From: Flavobacterium quisquiliarum
Lineage (GTDB): Bacteria; Bacteroidota; Bacteroidia; Flavobacteriales; Flavobacteriaceae
Direction of reading: 5' to 3'
DNA: 64,000 nucleotides
NCBI RefSeq assembly: GCF_019308285.1
Contig: NZ_WWEM01000040.1
Location: 229,040-293,039, forward strand
In this document: positions 42,845 through 51,133 of the stretch, one piece after another
Position numbering within the stretch: position 1 is the first letter of the stretch
Layout of the letters: each line of letters opens with the position of its first letter
Notes under the pieces: model-generated
Database searches by the model: none
The model's input: only the letters and a program-made list of their open reading frames with translations
What the model was told of the DNA's origin: nothing
Translations under genes and position numbers: made by a program

Positions 42845-44350
42845 TTAGAAGAAACCTAATTTCTTTTTATCATAAGAAATCAGCATGTTTTTAGTTTGAC
42901 GGTATTGACTCAACATCATTTTATGGTTTTCACGACCAATTCCAGATTGTTTGTAGCCACCAAAAGGCGCTCCTGCAGGATAAGAATGATATTGATTAAT
43001 CCAGACACGACCAGACTGAATTGCTCTTGGCACCTGATAAATTTCATGTGCATCACGCGTCCAAACTCCAGCTCCTAAACCGTACATGGTATCGTTTGCA
43101 ATTTCAATCGCTTCTTCAGTAGTTTTAAAAGTTGTTACTGCCAAAACAGGCCCAAAAATCTCTTCCTGAAAAATCCGCATTTTGTTATGCCCTTTAAACA
43201 AAGTTGGCTTAATGTAGTAACCACCTTCTAATTCTCCTCCTAGTTTATTTTCATCTCCTCCAGTCAGTAGTTCAGCACCTTCTTCTTTTCCTAATTTAAT
43301 ATAAGACATGATTTTTTCCTTCTGAACAATCGAAGTCTGAGCGCCAATCATAGTAGATTTATCCAACGGATTTCCAGCTACAATTGCTTCAGTTCTTTCA
43401 ATTACTTTTTTAATAAACTTGTCATAAATATCTTCGTGAATCAATAATCTGGAAGGACAAGTACAAATTTCTCCTTGATTAAGTGCAAATAAAACCGCTC
43501 CTTCAACTGCTTTATCAAAGAAATCATCATCGTGATCTGCAACAGAAGGGAAGAAAATATTTGGAGATTTTCCGCCTAATTCTAAAGTCACAGGAATAAT
43601 GTTTTCAGTCGCATACTGCATTACCAAACGTCCTGTAGTAGTTGAACCTGTAAATGCTGCTTTAGATACTTTTTTATTGGTTACTAACGGACGCCCTAAT
43701 TCGGCACCAAAACCATTTACAATGTTTAGAACTCCCGAAGGAAGAATATCTCCAATTAATTCCATTAAAACCATAATCGAAATTGGTGTGCTCTCTGCTG
43801 GTTTTAAAACAATTGTGTTTCCTGCTGCAAGTGCTGGAGCAATTTTCCAAACTGCCATTAAGATTGGAAAATTCCACGGAATAATCTGCGCTACAACACC
43901 TAACGGTTCACTTAATGCGATGGAAACTGTCTGCGAATCCAATTCTGCAATTGAGCTTTCTTCAGCACGAATTACGCCTGCAAAATATCTAAAGTGATCA
44001 ATTGCCAATGGAATATCTGCAACTAAAGTTTCACGAATAGGTTTTCCGTTATCAATAGTTTCAACCGTTGCTATGTACTCTAAATTGTCTTCAATTTTTT
44101 GAGCAATCTTATTTAATAAAATGCTTCTTTCGGTTACAGAAGTTTTTCCCCAGGTTTTAAATGCTTCATAAGCTGTATCAACAGCCAGTTCTAAATCTTC
44201 TTTACCGGAATGTGCCGCTTTTGTAAATACTTTTCCATCAATTGGAGAAAGTACATCAAAATATTCTCCTTTGATTGGTGCGACAAATTTTCCACCAATA
44301 TAATTATCGTATTTTGCCTTAAATTCAGGTCTTTTTGCTGTGGTATTCAT
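42845..44350 (-). CDS. Aldehyde dehydrogenase (NAD-dependent, acetaldehyde-type)
   Basis: A 501-residue aldehyde dehydrogenase of the superfamily's hydrolytic branch. It has IPWNFPILMAVWKIAPALAA, the catalytic Glu in VTLELGGKSPNIFF, the catalytic Cys in LNQGEICTCPSRLLI, and PAGAPFGGYKQSGIGRE near the end. Length and the ICTCP signature fit the ExaC/acetaldehyde dehydrogenase II group, which oxidises acetaldehyde and related aldehydes. It is first in the operon with adhP and DUF779 and has a good -7 box upstream. Confidence 0.93.
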   Translation of the reverse strand: MNTTAKRPEFKAKYDNYIGGKFVAPIKGEYFDVLSPIDGKVFTKAAHSGKEDLELAVDTAYEAFKTWGKTSVTERSILLNKIAQKIEDNLEYIATVETIDNGKPIRETLVADIPLAIDHFRYFAGVIRAEESSIAELDSQTVSIALSEPLGVVAQIIPWNFPILMAVWKIAPALAAGNTIVLKPAESTPISIMVLMELIGDILPSGVLNIVNGFGAELGRPLVTNKKVSKAAFTGSTTTGRLVMQYATENIIPVTLELGGKSPNIFFPSVADHDDDFFDKAVEGAVLFALNQGEICTCPSRLLIHEDIYDKFIKKVIERTEAIVAGNPLDKSTMIGAQTSIVQKEKIMSYIKLGKEEGAELLTGGDENKLGGELEGGYYIKPTLFKGHNKMRIFQEEIFGPVLAVTTFKTTEEAIEIANDTMYGLGAGVWTRDAHEIYQVPRAIQSGRVWINQYHSYPAGAPFGGYKQSGIGRENHKMMLSQYRQTKNMLISYDKKKLGFF

Positions 44351-44374
44351 AAGATATTCTTTTTTGATTTAATC

Positions 44375-44382
44375 CAAATTTA
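44375..44382 (-). promoter_or_regulatory. -7 element of the aldehyde dehydrogenase operon
   Basis: On the minus strand TAAATTTG matches TAnnTTTG and lies 24 bases before the start codon. The -33 region is weak, as expected for a promoter that may need the AraC regulator. Confidence 0.55.
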
Positions 44383-44587
44383 GTCTCATAAAAAGAAACA
44401 GAATAGCACTAATCATTCATCTTATAGCACAAAAATTACACATTCGATTTTTTAAAGCTTTTATAATATTTAATTAATAAAATTTTAGCAGTCAAATTAT
44501 CAAAAACTCAGTATTAGGTATTTTTTTACAGATAAAAATCAACAAGAAAAAACCAAATATTTTTTTCTTACTCCACGACGCAATCCT

Positions 44588-44595
44588 TATATTTG
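44588..44595 (+). promoter_or_regulatory. -7 element of pheT
   Basis: TATATTTG matches TAnnTTTG and lies 30 bases before the start codon. The region 19-21 bases upstream is T-rich without a clear TTG. Confidence 0.5.
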
Positions 44596-44625
44596 TAACC
44601 TTGATTTAAGAATAAAAAAGTTACA

Positions 44626-47046
44626 ATGAAAATATCTTACAACTGGTTAAAACAATTTATTAAAACAGATTGGACATCTGAACAGACTTCAGAATTACTT
44701 ACAGATCTTGGTTTGGAAGTTGAAGTTGTCGAAAAATACCAATCGATAAAAGGAGGATTAGAAGGAGTTGTGGTTGGACATGTTCTGACTTGCGAAAAAC
44801 ATCCTGATGCCGATAGATTGAAAGTTACTACAGTAAATGTTGGTTTAGAAGCCCCTATACAAATTGTTTGCGGTGCTGCTAACGTTGCTGCGGGACAAAA
44901 AGTACCAGTTGCCACAATCGGAACAATATTATACGATAAAGACGGTGTAGAATTTACCATTAAAAAAGGTAAAATCCGCGGACAAGAAAGCCACGGAATG
45001 ATCTGTGCGGAAGATGAATTAGGATTAGGTTCAAGCCATGAAGGAATCATGGTTTTGGCTGAGGATTTAGTTCCTGGAACTCCCGCTTCTGAAGTATTTA
45101 AAATTGCCAATGACGAAGTATTCGAAATCGGATTGACACCTAACCGCGCCGATGCAATGAGTCATTATGGAACTGCGCGTGATTTAAGAGCTGGAATGTT
45201 ACAACGTGGTGTAAATATCGAATTGATTACTCCTTCTGTAAGCAATTTTAGAGTAGACATGCGTACACTTAAAATTGATGTGAATGTTGAAGACAATCAT
45301 TTAGCGCCAAGATATTGTGGTGTAACGATTTCTGGCATCTCTGTTCATGAATCTCCAAGCTGGTTACAAGATCGTTTAAAAGCTATTGGTTTAACTCCAA
45401 AAAATAATATCGTTGACGTTACTAATTATGTATTACATGAATTAGGACAACCTTTACATGCTTTTGATGCTGCAAAAATCAACGGAAAAATTATCGTAAA
45501 AACAGTTGAAGAAGGAACTAAATTTGTTACCCTTGACGATGTAGAAAGAACACTTCATAAAGAAGATTTAATGATCTGCGACGAAAAAGGCCCACTTTGT
45601 ATTGCCGGAGTTTTTGGAGGTAAAAAATCTGGTGTTTCTGAAGGAACTACTTCTATTTTCTTAGAAAGTGCTTATTTTGATCCAGTAAGCATTCGTAAAA
45701 CTGCAAAAAGACACCAATTAAGCACAGATGCTTCTTTTAGATTTGAAAGAGGAATTGATCCAACTATTACAGAATATGCTTTGAAACGTGCCGCGCTTTT
45801 AATTCAAGAAGTTGCGGGTGGAAAAATCACTTCTGATGTTGTGGAAGTGTATCCTAAGAAAGTCGAAGATTTCTCTGTTTTATTGAATTTCAGTCATGTA
45901 TCTAAAATCATTGGTCAGGAAATTTCAAAAGATACAATTAAAAAGATTTTGGTTTCTTTAGATATTAAAGTAAATAGTGTATCTGATTCTGGTTTAGGCT
46001 TAACTATTCCTGCTTATCGTGTAGATGTACAGCGTGAAATTGACGTAATTGAAGAAATTCTTAGAGTTTACGGTTATAACAATATTAATTTCTCTAAGAA
46101 ATTCAATGCGACTGTAGCAAATTCACCAAGAACAGAAGACTATAAAGTTCAAAATACTATTGCTTCTCAGTTGAATTCTCAAGGATTTCACGAAATGATG
46201 GCCAATTCATTAACAACGGCGGCTTATGCAAAATTATCGACTTCATTAAAAGAAGAACATAATGTTTCTATGTTGAATCCATTAAGCAGTGATTTGGCAA
46301 CTTTACGCCAGTCATTATTGTTTTCTGGACTAGAAGCGGTTTCTTATAACATTAATAGAAAAAACTCGGATTTAAAGTTATTTGAATTCGGAAAAACGTA
46401 TCATAAATACTTAAACGGATTTGAAGAACACAAACATCTTTCTTTATTAATTTCCGGAAACAGAAATAAAGAGACCTGGACAAGTCCGCAGAAGACAACA
46501 GATTTCTTCTTGCTTAAAGGGTACGTAAAAGCGATTTTATCTCGTTTAGGAATTGAGAAGATTTCAAATGCTCCAGTTCAGTCTGATATTTTTTCTGAAG
46601 GAAGTGCGATTACATATAATAATGATATTTTAGTTGAAATGGGAGTTGTTAAAAAGCCTATTTTAAAACATTTCGGTATCAAACAAGATGTTTATTATGC
46701 AGATTTTAACTGGGATTTGGTTTTAAAAATCATTACAGGAAAAATTAAGTACACTGAAATCCCTAAATATCCTGAAGTTCGTAGAGATTTAGCTTTATTA
46801 ATTGATGAAAGCACGACTTACGAGAGCATTTTCAACCTGGCAAAACAAACAGAAAAAACACTTTTAAAAGATGTTAATTTGTTTGATGTTTATCAGGGTA
46901 ACAAATTGCCGGAAGGAAAGAAATCGTATGCTTTAAGTTTTACAATTCAGGATAACAGCAAAACGTTAACTGATTCTCAAATTGACAAAATTATGTCTAA
47001 GTTACAGCAGACATTCGAAACTGAGCTTGGTGCTAGTTTAAGATAA
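44626..47046 (+). CDS. pheT: Phenylalanine-tRNA ligase beta subunit
   Basis: An 806-residue protein with the full bacterial PheT layout. The N-terminal tRNA-binding domain has VVVGHVLTCEKHPDADRLKV and then IVCGAANVAAGQKVPVA. The B3/B4 editing domain follows (DVTNYVLHELGQPLHAFD). The B5 and catalytic-like region has STDASFRFERGIDP, and the C-terminal FDX-ACB anticodon-binding domain has YPEVRRDLALLIDE. With PheS (not in this window) it charges tRNA-Phe. The start fits the consensus MKISYNWLKQFI. Confidence 0.97.
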   Translation: MKISYNWLKQFIKTDWTSEQTSELLTDLGLEVEVVEKYQSIKGGLEGVVVGHVLTCEKHPDADRLKVTTVNVGLEAPIQIVCGAANVAAGQKVPVATIGTILYDKDGVEFTIKKGKIRGQESHGMICAEDELGLGSSHEGIMVLAEDLVPGTPASEVFKIANDEVFEIGLTPNRADAMSHYGTARDLRAGMLQRGVNIELITPSVSNFRVDMRTLKIDVNVEDNHLAPRYCGVTISGISVHESPSWLQDRLKAIGLTPKNNIVDVTNYVLHELGQPLHAFDAAKINGKIIVKTVEEGTKFVTLDDVERTLHKEDLMICDEKGPLCIAGVFGGKKSGVSEGTTSIFLESAYFDPVSIRKTAKRHQLSTDASFRFERGIDPTITEYALKRAALLIQEVAGGKITSDVVEVYPKKVEDFSVLLNFSHVSKIIGQEISKDTIKKILVSLDIKVNSVSDSGLGLTIPAYRVDVQREIDVIEEILRVYGYNNINFSKKFNATVANSPRTEDYKVQNTIASQLNSQGFHEMMANSLTTAAYAKLSTSLKEEHNVSMLNPLSSDLATLRQSLLFSGLEAVSYNINRKNSDLKLFEFGKTYHKYLNGFEEHKHLSLLISGNRNKETWTSPQKTTDFFLLKGYVKAILSRLGIEKISNAPVQSDIFSEGSAITYNNDILVEMGVVKKPILKHFGIKQDVYYADFNWDLVLKIITGKIKYTEIPKYPEVRRDLALLIDESTTYESIFNLAKQTEKTLLKDVNLFDVYQGNKLPEGKKSYALSFTIQDNSKTLTDSQIDKIMSKLQQTFETELGASLR

Positions 47047-47458
47047 TTTTTTTGTTTCAGGTTTCAGGTTTAAAGTTTACTACACTTTGAACATAGTTTT
47101 ACCGCAAAGAGCGCAAAGATTTACGCAAAGGTTCGCAAAGTTTTTATTTATAAAGCTTTGCGAACCTTTTTTTATGTTTTCATTAAAAGTTTACATAAAA
47201 AACATTGTTATTGCTATACTTTGAGTGTAGTTTTACCGCAAAGAGCGCAAAGATTTTTCGCAAAGGTTCGCAAAGTTTAAGCTTAAAAATTTAGCTCGCA
47301 AAGTCGCTAAGACGCAAAGTTTTTTTATTCACTAAGCTTTGCGAACTTTTTCTTCGTTCTGTTAACCTTTAATAGAAAAAAAGAAAGAAAAAAAAAAAAA
47401 AAACTTGCGTTCTTTGCGGTAAAAAATACACGCTTAGCAAAACTTGAAACAAAACATT
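47047..47458. repeat. Gene-free region made of ACCGCAAAGAGCGCAAAG repeats and hairpins
   Basis: TTTTACCGCAAAGAGCGCAA starts at 47097 and again at 47231. The second copy ends with the inverse GTTCTTTGCGGTAAAAA near 47408-47426, so it looks like an element with inverted ends. Inner hairpins GGTTCGCAAAG/CTTTGCGAACC occur. GTTTCAGG-type heptads lie at its edges, and a long A-run sits at 47380-47403. I see no gene in this stretch. Confidence 0.8.
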
Positions 47459-47833
47459 TCAACTAATCAAATAACGATTCCAGATATGATCGCCTAGTTT
47501 TTGAATTCCGGTTCCTAGATTTTCGGTTTCTAATTTGGCACTGGAATTATCGTCAAAAATCATTTCCAGAAATAGTTTACCGTTCTCTTCACAGATATTC
47601 CATTTTCCATATTCTTTTGTAGAAGATTGATTTGGCAGATAAAGTCCGCCTCCTGAAACACTTCTGAAAGATTCCCGGATGTAGATTGCACTAAAATCTG
47701 AATACAGATAAATTTGGTATTTTTCTTCTTCGTACCAGCCACCGCCAGAGTAATCGCGATCGCTTTTTGCTTTTTCTAATTTCAAAACTTTATTGGATAA
47801 AGAATTGATCATTTGATTTACTAAATAACTCAT
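47459..47833 (-). CDS. Small hypothetical protein isolated between repeats
   Basis: A 124-residue protein from ATG 47833 (the longer frame from TTG 47857 begins in the flanking repeat). It is soluble with alternating charged and aromatic residues: SLSNKVLKLEKAKSDRDYSG, then YQIYLYSDFSAIYIRESFRS and LFLEMIFDDNSSAKLET. It could be a small beta-barrel. I recognise no family. The same repeat family flanks it on both sides. Confidence 0.5.
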   Translation of the reverse strand: MSYLVNQMINSLSNKVLKLEKAKSDRDYSGGGWYEEEKYQIYLYSDFSAIYIRESFRSVSGGGLYLPNQSSTKEYGKWNICEENGKLFLEMIFDDNSSAKLETENLGTGIQKLGDHIWNRYLIS

Positions 47834-47850
47834 AGGTTTTTGTTTTTTTT

Positions 47851-48072
47851 GTTTCAAGTTTCAGGTTTCAGGTTGCTGTACTTTGAGTATAGTTTTTTTT
47901 TACCGCAAAGAGCACAGAGATTTTTCGCAAAGGTTCGCGAAGTTTAAGTTTAAAAATTAGCTCGCAAAGCTTTGCGAACTTTTCTAAATTCTGCTAGCAT
48001 TTGCATAAAAAAACCTTGCGCTCTTTGCGGTAAAAAAATTATGTTCATAGTAAAACCCGAAACTTGAAACAC
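47851..48072. repeat. Nested palindromic element downstream of the small gene
   Basis: TTTTTACCGCAAAGAGC near 47896 and its inverse GCTCTTTGCGGTAAAAA near 48019 bound a segment with the inner hairpin GCTCGCAAAGCTTTGCGAAC. Outside them GTTTCAAGTTTC and GAAACTTGAAAC also pair, giving a nested palindrome of about 220 bases. Confidence 0.8.
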
Positions 48073-48078
48073 TTTAAT

Positions 48079-48903
48079 TTATCTTGAATATTTCTGATAG
48101 GCTTTCATAAGCTTTTCATCATATTTATTCGTTTTATAGGCTGGGCCATTGTATTTTAAGGCAAATGATGCCCAGTTTTTATTTCTTAGAAGTGCGATTA
48201 AATTGTTTTTCTCTAAGAATAACCCAAAAGCTTTTAAATGTTCGCCTTCGTTTTGATTCATTTTTTCCACGAATTCATCTATGCTATTGTAACCAATAGG
48301 AATTGCATTAAATCCCATAATTTGAAACAATCCCCAAGAAGCAGAACTATTTGCTGCGTCAATAATTTTTTTGTCCTGACCGAGGTTTTTACCTTTTTCA
48401 AGACGAGTGTATTCAGCTGTTCCTCCTACATAATATTTCTTCGTGTAATTTTCAAACAAAATATCCTGATTATTTGAGTTCATATAAGATCTTGGATTAA
48501 TTCCTCTTTTTTCGAGTTCTCTCCAGAAAATATGCCCTTCAAACAAAATCTTTGGTCGGCCGTCAATCAGAAAACCTTTTCCGTTGCTTTCTACTTCGTT
48601 TACGGCTTTTACCACTGCAAGCTCCAAATTAAACTGATTTGAGAAACTGATTAAGTCTTGCTCAGAAAGCAATTTAGAATTAGAAGAAAAACCATTTTTA
48701 CTTTTCTCTAAAAGCGAAGACCATGTTTTTAGTCCGACCACTCCATCTACAACCAGATTGTTTTTGGACTGAAAATCCCTGATTGCTTTATCTGTCGCTG
48801 TTCCAAAATAATCTGAAACTATTACATTGTATTTTAACTTGGCTAAAAGTTCATTTAAATAATAAACTTCCGGAGACTTTGCTCCTGCTTTTATTGTTCT
48901 CAT
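48079..48903 (-). CDS. N-acetylmuramidase with an N-terminal peptidoglycan-binding domain
   Basis: A 274-residue protein. Residues 1-70 are a PG_binding_1 domain (SPEVYYLNELLAKLKYNVIV, then DGVVGLKTWSSLL). The rest is the N-acetylmuramidase domain seen in phage endolysins (DUF3380 type): LAVVKAVNEVESNGKGFLID with the catalytic Glu, GRPKILFEGHIFWRELEKRG, and SASWGLFQIMGFNAIPIGYN. It should cut the glycan chain of peptidoglycan. It has no signal peptide, so it needs lysis, a holin or a special export route to reach the wall. Its start overlaps the stop of the upstream 717-residue gene by one base. Confidence 0.85.
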   Translation of the reverse strand: MRTIKAGAKSPEVYYLNELLAKLKYNVIVSDYFGTATDKAIRDFQSKNNLVVDGVVGLKTWSSLLEKSKNGFSSNSKLLSEQDLISFSNQFNLELAVVKAVNEVESNGKGFLIDGRPKILFEGHIFWRELEKRGINPRSYMNSNNQDILFENYTKKYYVGGTAEYTRLEKGKNLGQDKKIIDAANSSASWGLFQIMGFNAIPIGYNSIDEFVEKMNQNEGEHLKAFGLFLEKNNLIALLRNKNWASFALKYNGPAYKTNKYDEKLMKAYQKYSR

Positions 48904-51056
48904 TATTTTTTATTTATGGTTAAGATTGAGGCTTTTGAGAAATCAAAAACTTCATTTTTTGTACCGATGAGATTGTCGTTTTTGTCAAAATAATTGACTT
49001 TGTAAGAAATCAAAGTAGTATTGTTCGCTGTATTCTTAACAATAAAGTTGAACAATATAGGGGTCGAAAACTCAGATTTTAGGCGTTCTACTGCAAATTT
49101 ACTTCCTGTTTCCTGAACCGTTAATTCAATCGTAATTCTGTTTGTTGCCGTGGTCTGGCTTTTAATCTGAACCTGAATATATCTGTTGTATGCGGTTGAC
49201 TGTGAAACTACCTGACTGAATTCTGAGCTGATGTTTTCAATATTTTCAAAATCAAAAAAAACATGTACTAATTCACCCGAAGCACTTGGATTAATTGCCG
49301 AAAAATCTAAAAGCTTGGTGTCATTACTGATAAGTTGCGGATAATTTTTAAAAAAGGCATTGTTTAGATAAGTAGTATTTTGTCTGTAAATCAACAATAT
49401 CGAATTAAGTTTACAGTTTGAGATAGACTGGTTGTTAATTTGAATTTTCTTCGCTGTATTATCAATCAGCGTTTCTAGAATTTCGCCAATAGTCTGTTCT
49501 ATATTTAATTCGATGATGCTGGAATCTTTTATTTCCTTGTGTTTAAAGTTGATATTAGCATACTGCGTAATGGTATTATTTAAAGCATTAATCATAATAC
49601 TCGCTTCCGATAAATTTTCGGTCGAAAGATTAAATAGAAAGTGCTTTCCATCTGTTGAAATATCAGATTGCTGTAAAAAGTAATTTCCACTTACTTCGTA
49701 TTCAGCCGAAATATCATTCGGATACAAGAACTGCACTTTATCGAAATAATCTGTAGCATCTCCATCAATAAAATTATTCTGAAATAAAGCAATCTTCAAT
49801 TTTGCCAAATCAAAATCGGAAAGATTTGGACCAATTGCAAACTGAAAACTGATTTTTGAAATCTCCTCCGAAGTCCCCGCTCCTTCTTCATATGCATGAA
49901 AAATAGTCGAAATACAAGGTTTCATGGTATTAAAATCTTTTGACAAACTATACACTTTGGAAATCAGCAAAAAAGTATTCGGTTGCACCATTGATTTATA
50001 AATGGAAAGCTTACTAAAATTAAAACCTGTCACAAAAATTTGTTTGAACTGCGAAAAATCCTCATTTAAATTAAAAGGAATATTGACAAAACCGCCTCCA
50101 ATTGTCTTATATAAACTCGTTACCGAATCTGCTCCAATTGGATAGCTTAAGATTTTATTTACTTTAAGCAGAAAAGTACTTTTTACATATTCTTCCTGAA
50201 TATCGGCTTTTATACTATTTTCACGCTGTATTTCTGAAATAGCTGTCTTTGGAGCTAATGTTGTGGCTAAATTAGCCTTAACCATTAACGGACTACTAAT
50301 AAGCGTTGTTTTAGGCTGTATTGTTGTTTTAGGAGAAGTTAAATCCTTTTTGAGAATGACACCACTTTTCAAAACAGCAATATCTCTTGCGAAAAGAAAA
50401 TTTCTTTTGATTTTAGAATAGCCTTTAAAATCGAAAAAAAGGTCAATATTGCATTTTAAATCATTTAGGTTTGAAACTAAATTTAAGAACGCAATTTTTA
50501 CTGCTTCATCAATCAAATCAAACTGAATTTCCTGCGTGGTTGTATTAACAATTCCGTTTACCTTTACAAAATCACGATTTACTTTGAGGTTTAAAACCGC
50601 TTCTTTCAGATTTAAAGTAATACTTTTTTGATTAGCCTGTAATACTCTGTCTTTCAAATTATATTTCAAAATTACTTTTCCTAAAAACCCGCCTTTATTT
50701 CCAGATTTATCCGGCACATTTTCATAATAAAAAACGGTTCCGTTATTAGGTTCAATTTCAACATGCGGAAAGAATAGCGTAATATCATTTTTAAAATAAT
50801 CCTTAAAGGAATCATTCTCTGTAATTGCTTTATCTCCTTCTATAAGAGGGTAATAATTTTCAACAAAAGGAAACGCCGTAATAATTGGTTTTATGTCGAT
50901 AGAATGAATTATAGGGTGTTCTATTACCTTAAACTCCGCTTCTTTTTTCAAATTGACCGTTGTAAAAGCAGTACTTGGTTTGGCGGGCTCAAGATTAAAC
51001 CTGTTTATGGGAACCAATTTAGTTCCGTCGAGCTTAAATGTATTTAAATCTGGCAT
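48903..51056 (-). CDS. Large protein of unknown function, coupled to the muramidase
   Basis: A 717-residue protein I cannot assign. It has no signal peptide and no membrane segment, and is rich in Asn, Lys, Ser, Thr and beta-strand patterns such as YFLQQSDISTDGKHFLFNLS and RYIQVQIKSQTTATNRITIE. Residues 1-300 look like tandem beta domains, and the last 180 (SGELVHVFFDFENIENISSE, then FNFIVKNTANNTTLISYKVN) resemble a sandwich fold. Its stop overlaps the muramidase start (TAATG). It could be a structural or surface-exposed partner exported with the muramidase, but this is a guess. Confidence 0.6.
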   Translation of the reverse strand: MPDLNTFKLDGTKLVPINRFNLEPAKPSTAFTTVNLKKEAEFKVIEHPIIHSIDIKPIITAFPFVENYYPLIEGDKAITENDSFKDYFKNDITLFFPHVEIEPNNGTVFYYENVPDKSGNKGGFLGKVILKYNLKDRVLQANQKSITLNLKEAVLNLKVNRDFVKVNGIVNTTTQEIQFDLIDEAVKIAFLNLVSNLNDLKCNIDLFFDFKGYSKIKRNFLFARDIAVLKSGVILKKDLTSPKTTIQPKTTLISSPLMVKANLATTLAPKTAISEIQRENSIKADIQEEYVKSTFLLKVNKILSYPIGADSVTSLYKTIGGGFVNIPFNLNEDFSQFKQIFVTGFNFSKLSIYKSMVQPNTFLLISKVYSLSKDFNTMKPCISTIFHAYEEGAGTSEEISKISFQFAIGPNLSDFDLAKLKIALFQNNFIDGDATDYFDKVQFLYPNDISAEYEVSGNYFLQQSDISTDGKHFLFNLSTENLSEASIMINALNNTITQYANINFKHKEIKDSSIIELNIEQTIGEILETLIDNTAKKIQINNQSISNCKLNSILLIYRQNTTYLNNAFFKNYPQLISNDTKLLDFSAINPSASGELVHVFFDFENIENISSEFSQVVSQSTAYNRYIQVQIKSQTTATNRITIELTVQETGSKFAVERLKSEFSTPILFNFIVKNTANNTTLISYKVNYFDKNDNLIGTKNEVFDFSKASILTINKK

Positions 51057-51133
51057 AACGTTTAGATTTAATAATTAGTGACTTATGAAACAAAAGGGAC
51101 ATAATGTCCCTTTTGCAAATTCTCTCAAAAAAA

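Noticed and set aside
47097..47426. Regular CAAAG repeats that look like a CRISPR array
   Set aside because: Repeats are irregular, inverted as well as direct, with no constant spacers and no cas genes nearby.
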